A stretch of DNA of 47,939 nucleotides from Acidaminococcaceae bacterium (GTDB lineage Bacteria > Bacillota > Negativicutes > Acidaminococcales > Acidaminococcaceae): NCBI GenBank assembly GCA_017554485.1, contig JAFZIG010000095.1, forward strand, positions 1 through 47,939, given 5' to 3'. The number at the start of each line of letters is the position of its first letter. The first letter of the stretch is position 1. The notes under the pieces were generated by a model. It was not told the origin of the DNA. It saw only the letters and a program-made list of their open reading frames with translations, and did no database searches. Below are positions 8,537 to 18,521 of the stretch, one piece after another. A program made the translations under genes and the position numbers.

Positions 8537-9475
8537 ATGGAAGCAACAGCGCCGAAAAGAAGGCTTGTGACCCGCAGCGATTTTGACGGGCTGGCCTGTG
8601 CAATGATGTTACGTGATCTGGATCTGATTGACGAAATCAAATTTGTACATCCCAAGGATGTGCAGGATGGAAAAATCGAACTGACGAAAAGTGATATTAC
8701 CACCAATCTGCCCTATGACCCACGGGTAGGACTGGCTTTTGACCATCACGAATCAGAAATGGACCGGCTGAAGGCGGTTGAAACCGGCGGCAAGCTGATC
8801 ATCGATCCCAATGCCCGCAGCGCGGCCCGGGTGGTATACGATTATTACGGCGGCAAAGAGACGTTTAAAAAGATCAGCGATGATCTGATGGCAGCAGTGG
8901 ATAAAGGCGACAGCGCTGATTTTACCATTGATGAGATCCTCAACCCGAAAGGCTGGGTGCTGTTGCATTACCTGATGGATGCCCGTACCGGTTTAGGGCG
9001 GTTCCACCAGTTCCGCATTTCTAATTATGACCTTATGATGGAACTGATTGCCTATTGCATGGATCATAGTATTGATGAGATTCTGGAGTTGCCGGACGTA
9101 AAAGAACGTGTTGATTTGTATTTTGAACAGGCGGAACAGTTCGTAGCCCAGCTGAAACGCATTGCCAAAGTGTACGACAAGGTGGTTGTGCTGGATCTGC
9201 GCAACGAAGAAGTTATTCATGCAGGCAACCGCTTCATGATTTACGCCCTCTATCCCGAAACCCAGATCTCCGTACATGTAGCCTGGGGTTTCCGTAAACA
9301 GAACACGGCGGTCATGATCGGCAAATCCATCGTGAACAAGGCATCGAAGGTGGATATCGGCGAACTGTGCCTGAAGTATGGCGGCGGCGGACATCACAAT
9401 GCCGGTACCTGCCAGCTGGAAAACGATGTTGTGGACAACCAGCTGCCTGATATCATCGCAGCACTGAATGCGTAA
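8537..9475 (+). CDS. DHH-superfamily phosphoesterase
   Basis: The 312-aa protein has the DHH/DHHA1 layout: RSDFDGLAC near residue 13 (the first metal motif, in the D-F-D-G variant), AFDHHES around residue 70 (the DHH motif) and a C-terminal GGGGHHNAGTCQ (DHHA1 substrate-binding Gly-rich loop). Members of this superfamily cleave nanoRNA, pAp, cyclic dinucleotides or polyphosphate with Mn2+. Which substrate applies cannot be told from motifs alone. No PAS, GGDEF or membrane domain is attached, so it is not GdpP-like. AGGAGGGA precedes ATG 8537 and it has its own promoter. Confidence 0.85.
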   Translation: MEATAPKRRLVTRSDFDGLACAMMLRDLDLIDEIKFVHPKDVQDGKIELTKSDITTNLPYDPRVGLAFDHHESEMDRLKAVETGGKLIIDPNARSAARVVYDYYGGKETFKKISDDLMAAVDKGDSADFTIDEILNPKGWVLLHYLMDARTGLGRFHQFRISNYDLMMELIAYCMDHSIDEILELPDVKERVDLYFEQAEQFVAQLKRIAKVYDKVVVLDLRNEEVIHAGNRFMIYALYPETQISVHVAWGFRKQNTAVMIGKSIVNKASKVDIGELCLKYGGGGHHNAGTCQLENDVVDNQLPDIIAALNA

Positions 9476-9571
9476 GAAATCAGATAACTGTAAAATACTA
9501 TTTGTTCTGTCTTAATGCGTTTCACAAAACTAATTTTGGCAACGGAACAATAAATTGGAGGATGGGTCAGT

Positions 9572-10858
9572 ATGTTAGACATGAAATTTGTCCGGGATAA
9601 TCCTGAAGTAGTCATTGAAGCTGTTCGCAAACGCAACGGCGAACTGAACCTGGATGAGTTTCTGGCGCTGGACAAGGAACGCCGGGAAATCACCCAGCAG
9701 GTGGAAGCCTTGAAAAATGAACGCAACACCGCTTCCAAGGAAATCGGAAAACTGAAAAAAGCAGGTGAAAACGCGGAAGAGAAGATGGCGGAGGTCCGCG
9801 CCATCGGTGATAAGATTGCAGCCGATGATGCCCGCCTGCGAGATATTGAAACCAGGCTGAAAGAAATCATGCTGACGATTCCGAACATTCCGGCCGATGA
9901 TGTTCCCGTTGGAAAGAGTGACGCGGACAATCCGGAAGTGCGGAGATGGGGCGAACCCCGGAAGTTTGATTTTCAGCCATTGTCTCACTGGGATCTGGGC
10001 GAAAAGCTGGACATTCTGGATTTTGAACGGGGGCACAAGATTTCCGGCGCCCGCTTTACGGTATATAAAGGCCTGGGCTCCCGTCTGGAGCGCAGTGTCG
10101 TCAATTTCTATCTGGACCTGCACACGTCCCAGCACGGCTATACGGAATTTTTCCCGCCCTTTATCGTAAACCGGGACAGCATGCAGGGTACAGGCCAGCT
10201 GCCGAAGTTCGCGGAAGACATGTTCAAGCTGCAGGGCATGGACATGTACCTGATTCCCACGGCCGAAGTACCCATCACCAACCTGCATCGGGATGAGATT
10301 CTAAACGGCGACGACCTGCCGCTGCGTTACTGCGCCTACAGCGCCTGCTTCCGTGCGGAGGCTGGCAGCGCGGGCAAGGATACCCGTGGCCTGATCCGCC
10401 AGCATCAATTTAATAAGGTAGAATTAGTGAAATTCACCCGTCCGGAACAGAGCTGGGAGGAACTGGAAAGCCTTACCAACAATGCGGAGCATGCGCTGCA
10501 GATTTTGGGCCTGCCCTATCATGTAGTACGGCTGTGCACCGGCGACCTGGGCTTCTCTAGCGCCACCACCTACGATTTGGAAGTATGGCTGCCTCAGGCC
10601 AACTGCTACCGGGAAATTTCTTCCTGTTCCAACTTCCTGGACTTCCAGGCCCGCCGTGCCAACATCCGGTTCCGCCGGGACGCCAAGTCTAAACCGGAAT
10701 TTGTACATACCCTGAACGGCTCCGGCCTGGCTGTAGGTCGTACCGTAGCCGCTATTCTGGAAAACTACCAGCAGGAAGACGGCAGCGTAGTAGTTCCGGA
10801 AGCATTGCGTAAGTACATGGGCTGCGATGTGATCCCGGTACCGGAAAAGAAGAAATAA
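9572..10858 (+). CDS. serS: Seryl-tRNA synthetase
   Basis: 428-aa class II synthetase charging tRNA-Ser. The N-terminal charged helices (about 30-105) form the antiparallel coiled-coil arm that grips the long variable arm of tRNA-Ser. The catalytic core shows [20 protein letters not shown] (motif 2 with the G-K-D-T-R-G-L hallmark) and [20 protein letters not shown] (motif 3). ATG 9572 follows TTGGAGGA. The 96-bp upstream gap is too short for a T-box and shows no specifier structure. Confidence 0.97.
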   Translation: MLDMKFVRDNPEVVIEAVRKRNGELNLDEFLALDKERREITQQVEALKNERNTASKEIGKLKKAGENAEEKMAEVRAIGDKIAADDARLRDIETRLKEIMLTIPNIPADDVPVGKSDADNPEVRRWGEPRKFDFQPLSHWDLGEKLDILDFERGHKISGARFTVYKGLGSRLERSVVNFYLDLHTSQHGYTEFFPPFIVNRDSMQGTGQLPKFAEDMFKLQGMDMYLIPTAEVPITNLHRDEILNGDDLPLRYCAYSACFRAEAGSAGKDTRGLIRQHQFNKVELVKFTRPEQSWEELESLTNNAEHALQILGLPYHVVRLCTGDLGFSSATTYDLEVWLPQANCYREISSCSNFLDFQARRANIRFRRDAKSKPEFVHTLNGSGLAVGRTVAAILENYQQEDGSVVVPEALRKYMGCDVIPVPEKKK

Positions 10859-10972
10859 AATCAGGGATTGCAAAAATAATTAACTGTGCGTGTTATTTAA
10901 AGTAAACATATAATTAACTGGTCTGATACAGGGAAATTCAGTTTTCCATAAAGAAAGAATCGAGGTGACAAC

Positions 10973-12076
10973 ATGGCAGATACATCTGTAAGCTACAAAT
11001 GTCCAAATTGTAGCGCCCCCTTAAGTTTTCTGCCCGGCAATGACAAAGTGACCTGTGAATACTGCGGTACGGAATTTGAGGTCAAGACCATTGAAGAAAT
11101 GTTTGCCAAGCAGGAAGAGCGGGCAGCTCAGGCTGAAGAAGCCAAAGAAGCCAAATGGGATACCGCCCATGCGGGCAGTGAGTTCACGGAAGACGAAACA
11201 GCTTTCCTGAAATCTTTCACCTGTTCCACCTGCGGCGCGGAACTGGTCTGCGATGAAAATACCATGGCGACGGAATGCTGCTACTGTGGCAATCCCACCA
11301 TGATCCCGTCCCGGTTTAAGGGCATGCTGAAACCGGACTATGTCATTCCCTTTAAGAAGACAAAGGAAGATGCGGTGGCAGCCCTGAAGAAATTCTACGA
11401 AGGGCGGAAACTGCTGCCGGATGCCTTTACGGCCAACAACCGTGTGGAAGACATCCAGCCCATGTATGTTCCCTTCTGGCTTTTTGATTCCGAGGTAACG
11501 GCATCGGCGGCCTTCAAGGCGGAAAACGATGTGGTCTTTGATACGGCGGATTCGGTCATTACCGAGACCAGTGTCTATGACGTGGAACGTACCGGTACTA
11601 TGAAGTTTGAACGGATCCCGGTAGACGGCAGTGAGAAGATGGACGACGCTTACATGGAAAGCATTGAGCCTTTCGATTACAGCGAGATGGTACCCTTTAC
11701 CACGGCGTACCTCACCGGCTACCTTGCGGATAAATATGATGTGAGCGCGGAAGACAGCGTACCCCGGGCGGATAAGCGCGTGGAATACAGTGCGGCCGGC
11801 GTACTGGAAGAAACCGTGACCGGTTACATGCGGCATCAGGTGGAATCCTGCGCCATCCGGAAAGACGTGGGCAGTGTAAAATATGCCCTGGTTCCGGTCT
11901 GGATCCTGACCACCCGTTACCAGAATCAACCCTATACCTTTATGATGAACGGGCAGACCGGCAAGTTTGTAGGCAGCCTGCCCTGGGACAAGGGCAAAGC
12001 AAGCAAATACCAGGCTATTGCCACTCTGATCCCGTTGCCCATCATCTATTTCATTGCGAAATTCTTATTGAATTGA
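10973..12076 (+). CDS. Zinc-ribbon protein with a C-terminal membrane anchor
   Basis: The 367-aa protein starts with two zinc ribbons: CPNC...CEYC (about 9-28) and CSTC...CCYC (about 84-105), separated by a charged helix (about 40-65). A long soluble domain follows, with MYVPFWLFDSEV near residue 165, and a single C-terminal hydrophobic segment (about 345-365) would tether it to the membrane. It resembles the broadly conserved TFIIB-type zinc-ribbon proteins of unknown function. It is 16 bp upstream of the TPM-domain gene, so the two probably act together in the envelope. ATG 10973 follows CGAGGTGA. Confidence 0.7.
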   Translation: MADTSVSYKCPNCSAPLSFLPGNDKVTCEYCGTEFEVKTIEEMFAKQEERAAQAEEAKEAKWDTAHAGSEFTEDETAFLKSFTCSTCGAELVCDENTMATECCYCGNPTMIPSRFKGMLKPDYVIPFKKTKEDAVAALKKFYEGRKLLPDAFTANNRVEDIQPMYVPFWLFDSEVTASAAFKAENDVVFDTADSVITETSVYDVERTGTMKFERIPVDGSEKMDDAYMESIEPFDYSEMVPFTTAYLTGYLADKYDVSAEDSVPRADKRVEYSAAGVLEETVTGYMRHQVESCAIRKDVGSVKYALVPVWILTTRYQNQPYTFMMNGQTGKFVGSLPWDKGKASKYQAIATLIPLPIIYFIAKFLLN

Positions 12077-12092
12077 GGGGAGGCGGCAGATC

Positions 12093-12881
12093 ATGAAGAA
12101 AATTTTTGCGATAGTGACTTTGCTGGTTTCCCTGTTAATGGGTATTTCCACCGGGTTTGTGGCAGAAGCTGCCGAGAAATATCCCAGTTTTGTAGACGGT
12201 GCGGAGCTGGTAGAGCCGGTTGACAAGACAAAGCTATTGAGCAATTTGCGGCAGATTGAAACAAAGCACGGCATCCGCTGCGCAGTGCTGACGGTGAAAT
12301 CCACCCAGGGCATGAACATCCGGCAGTACGCGGAAGCTGTGCAGGATAAGTATTTTGCCGATGCCGAAAAGGGCAGCATCCTGATGGTTATCAGCATGGA
12401 TAACCGGAAGTGGCACATTACAACGGACAAAACCATGCGGACTAAAATTATTGATGACGTTGTAACTGGTTCTTTGAAGGAAGCTTTTATCAAGGACCTG
12501 GGACAGGGTCGTTATGCGGCGGCGTTCAACAATTACGGACGCAAGGTCGATGAGCTGATGACCTATTATGAAAAGAATGGGGAAGCTTATGATCCGTCCA
12601 AAGAATTCAGCTTTGGCGCGGCAGGTGTTGCTGCTATTATTTCCTTCCTGATTGGCGGCGGTGTAAAGAAGGGCATGGTAGATTCCATGAGCAACGTGAC
12701 CAATGCGGTGGAAGCAGGGCAGTACCTGAAACGGGACACTTTTAACTTAATCGGCAAGAATGACAGATATCTGTATACCCATACTACCGTAGTTCCGAAA
12801 GCCAAGTCCCGCAGCAGTGATGACGACAGCGGCGGCGGTGGCGGCGGAGGCGGCCACGGTGGCGGAGGCGGAAGTTTCTGA
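12093..12881 (+). CDS. Exported TPM-domain protein (TLP18.3/Psb32/MOLO-1 fold) with a glycine-rich tail
   Basis: 262 aa. A signal peptide (1-25, cleavage probably after A-E-A) precedes a TPM domain (about 30-150) with LSNLRQIETKHGIRCAVLTV and Y-A-E-A-V-Q-D-K. A hydrophobic glycine-containing segment (about 172-192) is likely membrane-spanning, and the chain ends in a tract of about 15 Gly interrupted by His and ending S-F. This build is typical of YgcG-like envelope proteins of unknown function. ATG 12093 follows GGGGAGG. It forms a two-gene unit with the zinc-ribbon gene. Confidence 0.8.
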   Translation: MKKIFAIVTLLVSLLMGISTGFVAEAAEKYPSFVDGAELVEPVDKTKLLSNLRQIETKHGIRCAVLTVKSTQGMNIRQYAEAVQDKYFADAEKGSILMVISMDNRKWHITTDKTMRTKIIDDVVTGSLKEAFIKDLGQGRYAAAFNNYGRKVDELMTYYEKNGEAYDPSKEFSFGAAGVAAIISFLIGGGVKKGMVDSMSNVTNAVEAGQYLKRDTFNLIGKNDRYLYTHTTVVPKAKSRSSDDDSGGGGGGGGHGGGGGSF

Positions 12882-12972
12882 TTCATGGAAGAAGTTTTTT
12901 GGCACAGCTGCATGAAACAGTTATGCTGAAGCCAATACCGAAATGCTGATTTTATAATTTCATATTGTTATG

Positions 12973-13098
12973 ACACGGGGAGCAATTTGCTGAGAGGAAC
13001 CCGGGAACTGCAAAAAAGATTTGCGAAGAGATTTTGTTGCAGCGACCTGCGGTTCGACCCGCAACCTGATTTGGATAATGCCAACGTAGGAATGTCAG
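12973..13098 (+). promoter_or_regulatory. TPP riboswitch (THI element) controlling thiC
   Basis: The thi-box core is present: GGGGAGC followed by CTGAGA (12990-12995), ACCCG, and the 3' half CCTGATTTGGATAATGCCA with ACGTAGGAA (13065-13091). A terminator follows 25 nt downstream, consistent with transcriptional attenuation when thiamine pyrophosphate is bound. The gap 12882-13303 holds this element, its terminator and the thiC leader. Confidence 0.95.
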
Positions 13099-13116
13099 AA
13101 ATAAATTTTAAAAATA

Positions 13117-13156
13117 AACGCAGGCAGCGTCCATAAAAGATACTGCCTGCGTTTTG
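13117..13156 (+). terminator. Expression-platform terminator of the TPP riboswitch
   Basis: CGCAGGCAG (13119-13127 region) pairs with CTGCCTGCG (13143-13151) and is followed by TTTTGTTTC. It lies between the aptamer and thiC, so read-through decides thiC expression. Confidence 0.85.
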
Positions 13157-13303
13157 TTTCACGTGGAACTTTACCTGAAAAAATCTCAACGTTACGTTCA
13201 TTGTGCTCAGGTCATGTCAAGTGTTTAACAAACCATATTATTTCATTTCGAAAAAAGCAATTTAGGAAATAACTAAAAAATTAATATGGAAGGAAAATAC
13301 AAA

Positions 13304-14617
13304 ATGCAAAAAGAGTATAACACTCAAATGGAAGCGGCACGGAAAGGGATCGTCACACCGGAGATGGAAATTGTAGCGAAAAAGGAAGAGCGTTCCGTGG
13401 AATTTATCCGGGAACGGGTGGCGGAAGGAACTGTCGTCATTCCCGCCAATCCGAAACATAAAAGCCTTGACGCCAACGGCATCGGCAGCATGCTGAAAAC
13501 GAAGATCAATGTGAATCTGGGCGTCAGCCGCGACTGCAAGGATTACGATATTGAAATGCAAAAAGTCATGAGCGCCGTGAACATGGGAGCCGAGGCCATC
13601 ATGGACCTGTCCAGTCACGGCAACACGCAGCCCTTCCGGCAGAAACTGTGCCGGGAGTGTCCCGCCATGATCGGCACCGTGCCGGTGTACGATGCGGTGA
13701 TCCATTACCAGCGGGACCTGAACACATTAACGGCAAAAGATTTTGTGGAAGTGGTGCGCCTCCATGCGGAAGACGGGGTGGACTTTGTGACCCTCCACTG
13801 CGGCATCACCCGGAAGACCATCGAGCAGATCCGGGCAGGCAAACGCAAAATGAATCTGGTGAGCCGGGGTGGCAGCCTGATTTTTGCCTGGATGAGCATG
13901 ACCGGGGAGGAAAATCCCTTCTATGAATATTATGATGAAATTTTGGAAATCTGCCGGGAACATGACGTGACCATCAGTCTGGGGGACGCCTGCCGTCCGG
14001 GCTGCCTGGCGGACGCCACCGACCAGTGTCAGATCGAAGAGCTGGTACGACTTGGCGAACTGACCCAGCGTGCCTGGGCAAAAGACGTGCAGGTGATGGT
14101 GGAAGGGCCGGGGCACGTGCCCCTGGACCAGATTGCGGCCAACATGAAAGTGCAGCAGACGATCTGCAAGGGCGCGCCATTTTATGTGCTGGGACCTCTG
14201 GTGACGGACATTGCTCCGGGCTACGACCACATTACGGCGGCTATCGGCGGCGCGGTGGCTGCTATGTCCGGTGCGGCGTTTTTGTGTTACGTCACTCCGG
14301 CGGAACACCTGGCGCTGCCTAACGTGGAAGACGTGAAACAGGGCATCATCGCCAGCAAGATCGCGGCCCACGCGGCGGATATCGCCAAAGGCATTCCCCA
14401 CGCCCGGGAACAGGACGACCGCATGGCGGAAGCCCGGCGCAAGCTGGACTGGGAGGCACAGTGGAAAGAAGCCATCGATCCGGAAACCGCCAAAGCGGTC
14501 CGGGCCAGCCGCAAACCGGAGGACGACCACAGCGACACCTGCAGCATGTGCGGCAAATTCTGCGCCGTCCGCAGCATCAACAAGGCGTTGGCCGGGGAAT
14601 TAATTGATATTTTGTAA
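13304..14617 (+). CDS. thiC: Phosphomethylpyrimidine synthase ThiC
   Basis: Radical-SAM enzyme that converts aminoimidazole ribotide to HMP-phosphate for the thiamine pyrimidine. The 437-aa short form, common in anaerobes, contains [42 protein letters not shown] and the C-terminal cluster motif C-S-M-C-G-K-F-C (C-x2-C-x4-C). ATG 13304 is preferred over ATG 13286 because GGAAGGA (13288-13294) sits 9 nt before it. Transcription is governed by the upstream TPP riboswitch. No other thi gene is in the window. Confidence 0.97.
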   Translation: MQKEYNTQMEAARKGIVTPEMEIVAKKEERSVEFIRERVAEGTVVIPANPKHKSLDANGIGSMLKTKINVNLGVSRDCKDYDIEMQKVMSAVNMGAEAIMDLSSHGNTQPFRQKLCRECPAMIGTVPVYDAVIHYQRDLNTLTAKDFVEVVRLHAEDGVDFVTLHCGITRKTIEQIRAGKRKMNLVSRGGSLIFAWMSMTGEENPFYEYYDEILEICREHDVTISLGDACRPGCLADATDQCQIEELVRLGELTQRAWAKDVQVMVEGPGHVPLDQIAANMKVQQTICKGAPFYVLGPLVTDIAPGYDHITAAIGGAVAAMSGAAFLCYVTPAEHLALPNVEDVKQGIIASKIAAHAADIAKGIPHAREQDDRMAEARRKLDWEAQWKEAIDPETAKAVRASRKPEDDHSDTCSMCGKFCAVRSINKALAGELIDIL

Positions 14618-14620
14618 AAT

Positions 14621-14660
14621 AAAAAAAGCAGCCGGTAAGGCATCGCCTTACCGGCTGCTA
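14621..14660. terminator. Shared terminator between thiC and the convergent diguanylate cyclase
   Basis: Perfect 14-bp arms AGCAGCCGGTAAGG (14627-14640) and CCTTACCGGCTGCT (14646-14659). On the - strand the stem is followed by seven U, so it is strongest for the cyclase gene. It can also stop thiC transcripts. Confidence 0.88.
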
Positions 14661-14672
14661 CATTTATATTCT

Positions 14673-15962
14673 TTATTCGTTTTCCAACTCCGGCATGTAC
14701 ATCTGCCAGTAGGCGCGGCCGTGGTTTTTGGCATAATACAAGGCCTTGTCCGCCGTGTGGTACAGTTCTTCAAAGGTTTTTCCGTGTTCCGGGAACATGG
14801 AGATGCCGATGGAAACAGAGACATAGGTACGGATGTCCTCGTCCAGGATCAGGCGGTTCGTGTTTCGTTCAATGCTTTCTGCCAAATGCATTGCATTTTC
14901 CGGCTTTTCGATATCCCGCAAAAATACCATGAACTCGTCGCCGCCGATGCGTCCGGCCACGTCCATGCCTTTGAAAGTGTTCTTGATGATGCTGCTGATC
15001 GCGCTGAGCACCTTGTCGCCTCTGGCATGGCCCAGCGTGTCATTGATGGTCTTGAATTTGTCCACGTCGATCATCATCAGCGCGCATTTGCTTCTCTCTG
15101 GAATATCTTTATAATAATTGAGCAGCATCATGCGGATCAGTTCTTCCGTGGCGCCTTTGTTCAGCAGGCCGGTGAGGGAATCGGTCTTGGAGCGTTTGTC
15201 CAGTTCCAGCTCCAGCAGCTGCTGTTTTGTCACATCGTTGATGAGGGCGATGATGCCGTTTATTTTTCCGTGTTCATCATACGTAGGCCGTTTGATCAGC
15301 TGCAGAAATTCCTGGACGCCGTCATAGTTTTCTTCAATTACATAGTCTGTCCCCTGACCGGTAGCCACGATTTTTTTATCCGAATCCATGGCGATTTTGG
15401 CGTTGTGTTTGTCCTTGCGGATCTCCAAGTCCGTTTTGCCACGGAGGGTCCAGTGGGGATCGTCCTGTTTAATATGGCGCCAGTAATGGGTCATGAATAC
15501 GTAACGGCCTTCGGTATCCTTCCAGAAAATGTTAGAAGGAAGCTGCTGCAGCATCCTGACGATTTCGTTAAAGGTAAGGGAGTCCTTGGCGCGGACGGCG
15601 TTGTTGATGCGCTTTTCCAACAGCTCCCACTCATTGGGAGGCGTCAGCAGTTCCGAAAAACCGTGTTTCAGGCATTCGATGTCTTCCGCATTCGGAAGGT
15701 TAGGAGAAAGGGCTATCACCGGAATGGAAGTAAACAATTTGTCCATGCTCATCTTTTCCACAAAAGAATAGTTGCTCTGCCGTGCAAGATTCAGATCAAG
15801 CAGCACAGCCGAAATGTCGGTGGTGCGCCGGATCAACACTTGGTAGGCTTCTTCTTCGTTATCCGAAGTTAAAACCGTAAAAGCATTGGAAAGCTTTTCA
15901 ACAAATTCCGTGGCCAGGGCATCTTGCGGGGCAATCACAAGGATCAGCTTTTTATCTTCCAT
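14673..15962 (-). CDS. Response-regulator-like REC-PAS-GGDEF diguanylate cyclase
   Basis: The 429-aa protein makes cyclic di-GMP from two GTP. Residues 1-125 resemble a receiver domain (LILVIAPQDALA, then VLLDLNLA with the likely phospho-Asp, and IPVIALSPN). A PAS domain (about 130-250; NIFWKDTEGRYVFM) and a GGDEF domain (about 262-425; GRIGGDEFMVF) follow. The active-site G-G-D-E-F is intact. The allosteric I-site is degenerate (K-x-x-D in place of R-x-x-D), so product inhibition may be weak. No EAL domain is present and no partner histidine kinase is nearby. It is monocistronic, on the strand opposite to its neighbours. Confidence 0.9.
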   Translation of the reverse strand: MEDKKLILVIAPQDALATEFVEKLSNAFTVLTSDNEEEAYQVLIRRTTDISAVLLDLNLARQSNYSFVEKMSMDKLFTSIPVIALSPNLPNAEDIECLKHGFSELLTPPNEWELLEKRINNAVRAKDSLTFNEIVRMLQQLPSNIFWKDTEGRYVFMTHYWRHIKQDDPHWTLRGKTDLEIRKDKHNAKIAMDSDKKIVATGQGTDYVIEENYDGVQEFLQLIKRPTYDEHGKINGIIALINDVTKQQLLELELDKRSKTDSLTGLLNKGATEELIRMMLLNYYKDIPERSKCALMMIDVDKFKTINDTLGHARGDKVLSAISSIIKNTFKGMDVAGRIGGDEFMVFLRDIEKPENAMHLAESIERNTNRLILDEDIRTYVSVSIGISMFPEHGKTFEELYHTADKALYYAKNHGRAYWQMYMPELENE

Positions 15963-16019
15963 TTCAGGTTGTTGTCCTTCTTTCTTCTATATTACTTAAT
16001 TACTCATATGCCTTTAGTA

Positions 16020-16047
16020 TTTATATTAGTATAGCACTCGGTCACAA
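16020..16047 (-). promoter_or_regulatory. Probable promoter of the GGDEF gene
   Basis: Read on the - strand: TTGTGA (16047-16042), 16 bp, TATAAA (16025-16020), about 60 nt before the start codon. It shares the 15963-16439 gap with the divergent htpG promoter. Confidence 0.45.
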
Positions 16048-16245
16048 GAAAAGAAACCCCCTTTTTCTGTTTTTTGTATGATAATCATTAGCGTTTAAAT
16101 TAAAACGTTGGCAAGTCTGTAAATCATTCATGGTTGGAAAAACAGAATTTTTAAATGAATCATTTAATGATAATGAAAATATATAAACTTTCTGGCTTGC
16201 GGGCAGCGATAAACAGAAAAAATTTGTGAAATCGCCATTGACTTT

Positions 16246-16312
16246 TTGACTTTTTGCGAAAAGAGTGGTATTATAATTATGCTGGCTGGCACTCTGTGCA
16301 AAAGAGTGCCAA
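16246..16312 (+). promoter_or_regulatory. htpG promoter with a CIRCE-type HrcA operator
   Basis: TTGACT (16246-16251), 17 bp, TATTAT (16269-16274; TATAAT overlaps at 16272-16277). Just downstream, TGGCACTC (16287-16294), 9 nt, GAGTGCCA (16304-16311) is a perfect inverted repeat. It matches CIRCE (TTAGCACTC-N9-GAGTGCTAA) in spacing and core, with A-to-G and T-to-C changes that preserve the symmetry. Its place over the expected start of transcription fits HrcA repression. The leader to htpG is about 155 nt long. Confidence 0.75.
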
Positions 16313-16439
16313 CGAAATCATTTATCAAAATACTTGTTACACAGTTTTGCTTGGCAAATAAGCTGCATATCATCGGTTTTTAAAAATATATTTTTGTTTA
16401 CTATTAATTAATTTAACAATAAAAGGAGCTGTTACCACC

Positions 16440-18446
16440 ATGGAAAATGAAAACATTGCAAAAGAAAAATTTGAATTTCAGGCAGAGACCAAACAACTGC
16501 TGAATTTAATGATCAATTCCATTTACACCAACCACGAGATTTTTTTGCGTGAGCTGATCTCCAACGCCAGCGACGCCATCGACAAGCTGCGCTTCGCCTC
16601 CCTCACCGACAGCGATCTGCTGGAAGGGGACAACGAGTTTGTGATCCGCCTCACTCCGGATGAAAAGGCCCATACCCTGACCATCACCGACAACGGCATC
16701 GGCATGACGAAAGAAGAGGTCATCAAAAACATCGGCACCATCGCCCAGTCCGGCACCAAAGAGTTTCTTGCCAAACTGGAAGAAGCCAACAAGATCGCCA
16801 AAGAAGCGGAAGAAGCCGCCGGCAAGGAAGTGAAGACCGACGCCACGGTGAAGGACCTGATCGGCCAGTTCGGCGTGGGATTTTATTCTGCCTTCATGGT
16901 TTCGGACAAGGTGACCCTGATCACCCGCAAGGCTGGCACAAAGGAAGGCTGGAAGTGGGAATCTTCCGCCGACGGCACCTACACCATCGAACCCTGCGAC
17001 GTGGCAAAACACGGCACCACCATCACCCTGCAGCTGGGCGAAGCCTATGCCGGCGAAGGGGCGGAGCAGGACATGACCAGCTACTGGACCCTGGAAAGCC
17101 TGGTGAAAAAGTACTCCGATTACATCCGCTATCCTATTAAAATGGAAGAAACTTCCGAGGAACCGGCCCGCAACGACAAGGGCGACATCGACGACAAGCT
17201 GCCGCCCACCGTCAAAGTGGAAGACAAAACACTGAACTCCCAGACCCCGTTGTGGAAACGGAACAAGAGCTCCATCAAACCGGAAGAATACAAAGAGTTC
17301 TTCAAGCACCAGTTCCACGAATGGGAAGACCCCATGTGGCATTACCACACCCGGGCGGAAGGCACCGTGGAATACACCGCGCTGCTGTACATTCCCGGCA
17401 AGGCGCCGGCAAACCTGTACTTCCAGGAATACGAACCGGGCCTGCAGCTGTACTCCCGTTCCGTGTTCATCATGGAAAAATGCAAGGACCTGCTGCCGGA
17501 TTACCTGCGTTTCGTGAAAGGCCTGGTGGATTCCCCGGATCTGTCCCTGAATATTTCCCGGGAACTGCTGCAGCAGAACCATACCATTAAAGTCATCGGC
17601 CGCAACCTGGAGAACAATATTCTGAAACAGCTGGCGGATATGCTGGCCAAAGAGCGGGAAAAATACGAAAAATTCTGGAACGAGTACGGCCGTTCCATCA
17701 AAGCCGGCGTGTACAACAGCGTTTACGATCCGGAAAGCAAAAAAGACAAGCTGGCGGACCTGCTGCTGTTCATGACCAACAAGGAAGGCAAGCTCTGCAC
17801 GTTGAAAGAATACACGGACCGCATGCCGGAAAGCCAGAAGGCGATTTATTTCGCTACCGGCAAGGATAAGGAAGCCATCGAGCACCTGCCCCAGATGGAA
17901 GCGGTGAAGGACAAAGGCTTTGAAGTCCTGTTCCTGCTGGATCCGGTGGACGAGTTCTGTCTGGAAGCCCTGAATGAATACGCGGGCAAGAAGTTCCAGT
18001 CCCTGAGCCGGGGCGACCTGGACCTGGGGGACGTGGAAAGCGAGACCAGCAAGAAGGAAACGGAAGACATCGCCAAGGACAACGAGACCCTGCTGAAAGA
18101 TTTCAAGGAAGTACTGGGGGAAAAGGTCAACGAAGTGAAACTGACCAACCGGCTAAAGGACAGCGCCGTGTGCCTGGTGGCCGGGGAGTACGGCCCCAGC
18201 TTCGCCATGGAGCAGGCCTTTGCCATGGCCAATGCGCCCATGTTCAAGGCCCAGCGTATTTTGGAACTGAACCCGAAACACAAGTTGTTTGCCAAGCTGC
18301 AGGAAGCCCACGATCAGGGCAAGGACAGCCAGGACTTTAAGGATTTCTGTTCCCTGCTGTTCGATCAGGCGCTGCTCTTGGACGGCATGATCCCGGACGA
18401 CCCGGCGGCGCTGGCCCAGCAGATTGCAAGGATGATGGCAAAATAA
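16440..18446 (+). CDS. htpG: Hsp90-family molecular chaperone HtpG
   Basis: ATP-dependent cytoplasmic chaperone of 668 aa, slightly longer than the roughly 620-aa E. coli protein. The GHKL ATPase motifs are present: LRELISNASDAIDKLR (about 37-52), DNGIGMTKEE, IGTIAQSGTKEF and GQFGVGFYSAFMVSDKV. The middle-domain catalytic-loop region SLNISRELLQQN is also present. It starts at ATG 16440 behind AAAAGGAG. The CIRCE-like operator upstream predicts heat-shock control by HrcA, whereas htpG of B. subtilis is not in the HrcA regulon. Confidence 0.97.
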   Translation: MENENIAKEKFEFQAETKQLLNLMINSIYTNHEIFLRELISNASDAIDKLRFASLTDSDLLEGDNEFVIRLTPDEKAHTLTITDNGIGMTKEEVIKNIGTIAQSGTKEFLAKLEEANKIAKEAEEAAGKEVKTDATVKDLIGQFGVGFYSAFMVSDKVTLITRKAGTKEGWKWESSADGTYTIEPCDVAKHGTTITLQLGEAYAGEGAEQDMTSYWTLESLVKKYSDYIRYPIKMEETSEEPARNDKGDIDDKLPPTVKVEDKTLNSQTPLWKRNKSSIKPEEYKEFFKHQFHEWEDPMWHYHTRAEGTVEYTALLYIPGKAPANLYFQEYEPGLQLYSRSVFIMEKCKDLLPDYLRFVKGLVDSPDLSLNISRELLQQNHTIKVIGRNLENNILKQLADMLAKEREKYEKFWNEYGRSIKAGVYNSVYDPESKKDKLADLLLFMTNKEGKLCTLKEYTDRMPESQKAIYFATGKDKEAIEHLPQMEAVKDKGFEVLFLLDPVDEFCLEALNEYAGKKFQSLSRGDLDLGDVESETSKKETEDIAKDNETLLKDFKEVLGEKVNEVKLTNRLKDSAVCLVAGEYGPSFAMEQAFAMANAPMFKAQRILELNPKHKLFAKLQEAHDQGKDSQDFKDFCSLLFDQALLLDGMIPDDPAALAQQIARMMAK

Positions 18447-18521
18447 TACATATTCCGGCAGAGTGTGATATAATTATCATAATCACTTTTTCAATAACGA
18501 TTCTGAAAGTAGGAACGGTTC

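Noticed and set aside
9476-9571. T-box leader for serS
   Set aside because: Only 96 bp are available, with no T-box sequence, specifier loop or terminator.
14604-15872. 422-codon open frame on the + strand after thiC
   Set aside because: Antisense to the REC-PAS-GGDEF gene, whose G-G-D-E-F motif settles the strand.
16506-17885. 459-codon open frame on the - strand within htpG
   Set aside because: Shadow of htpG, produced by its third-position bias.
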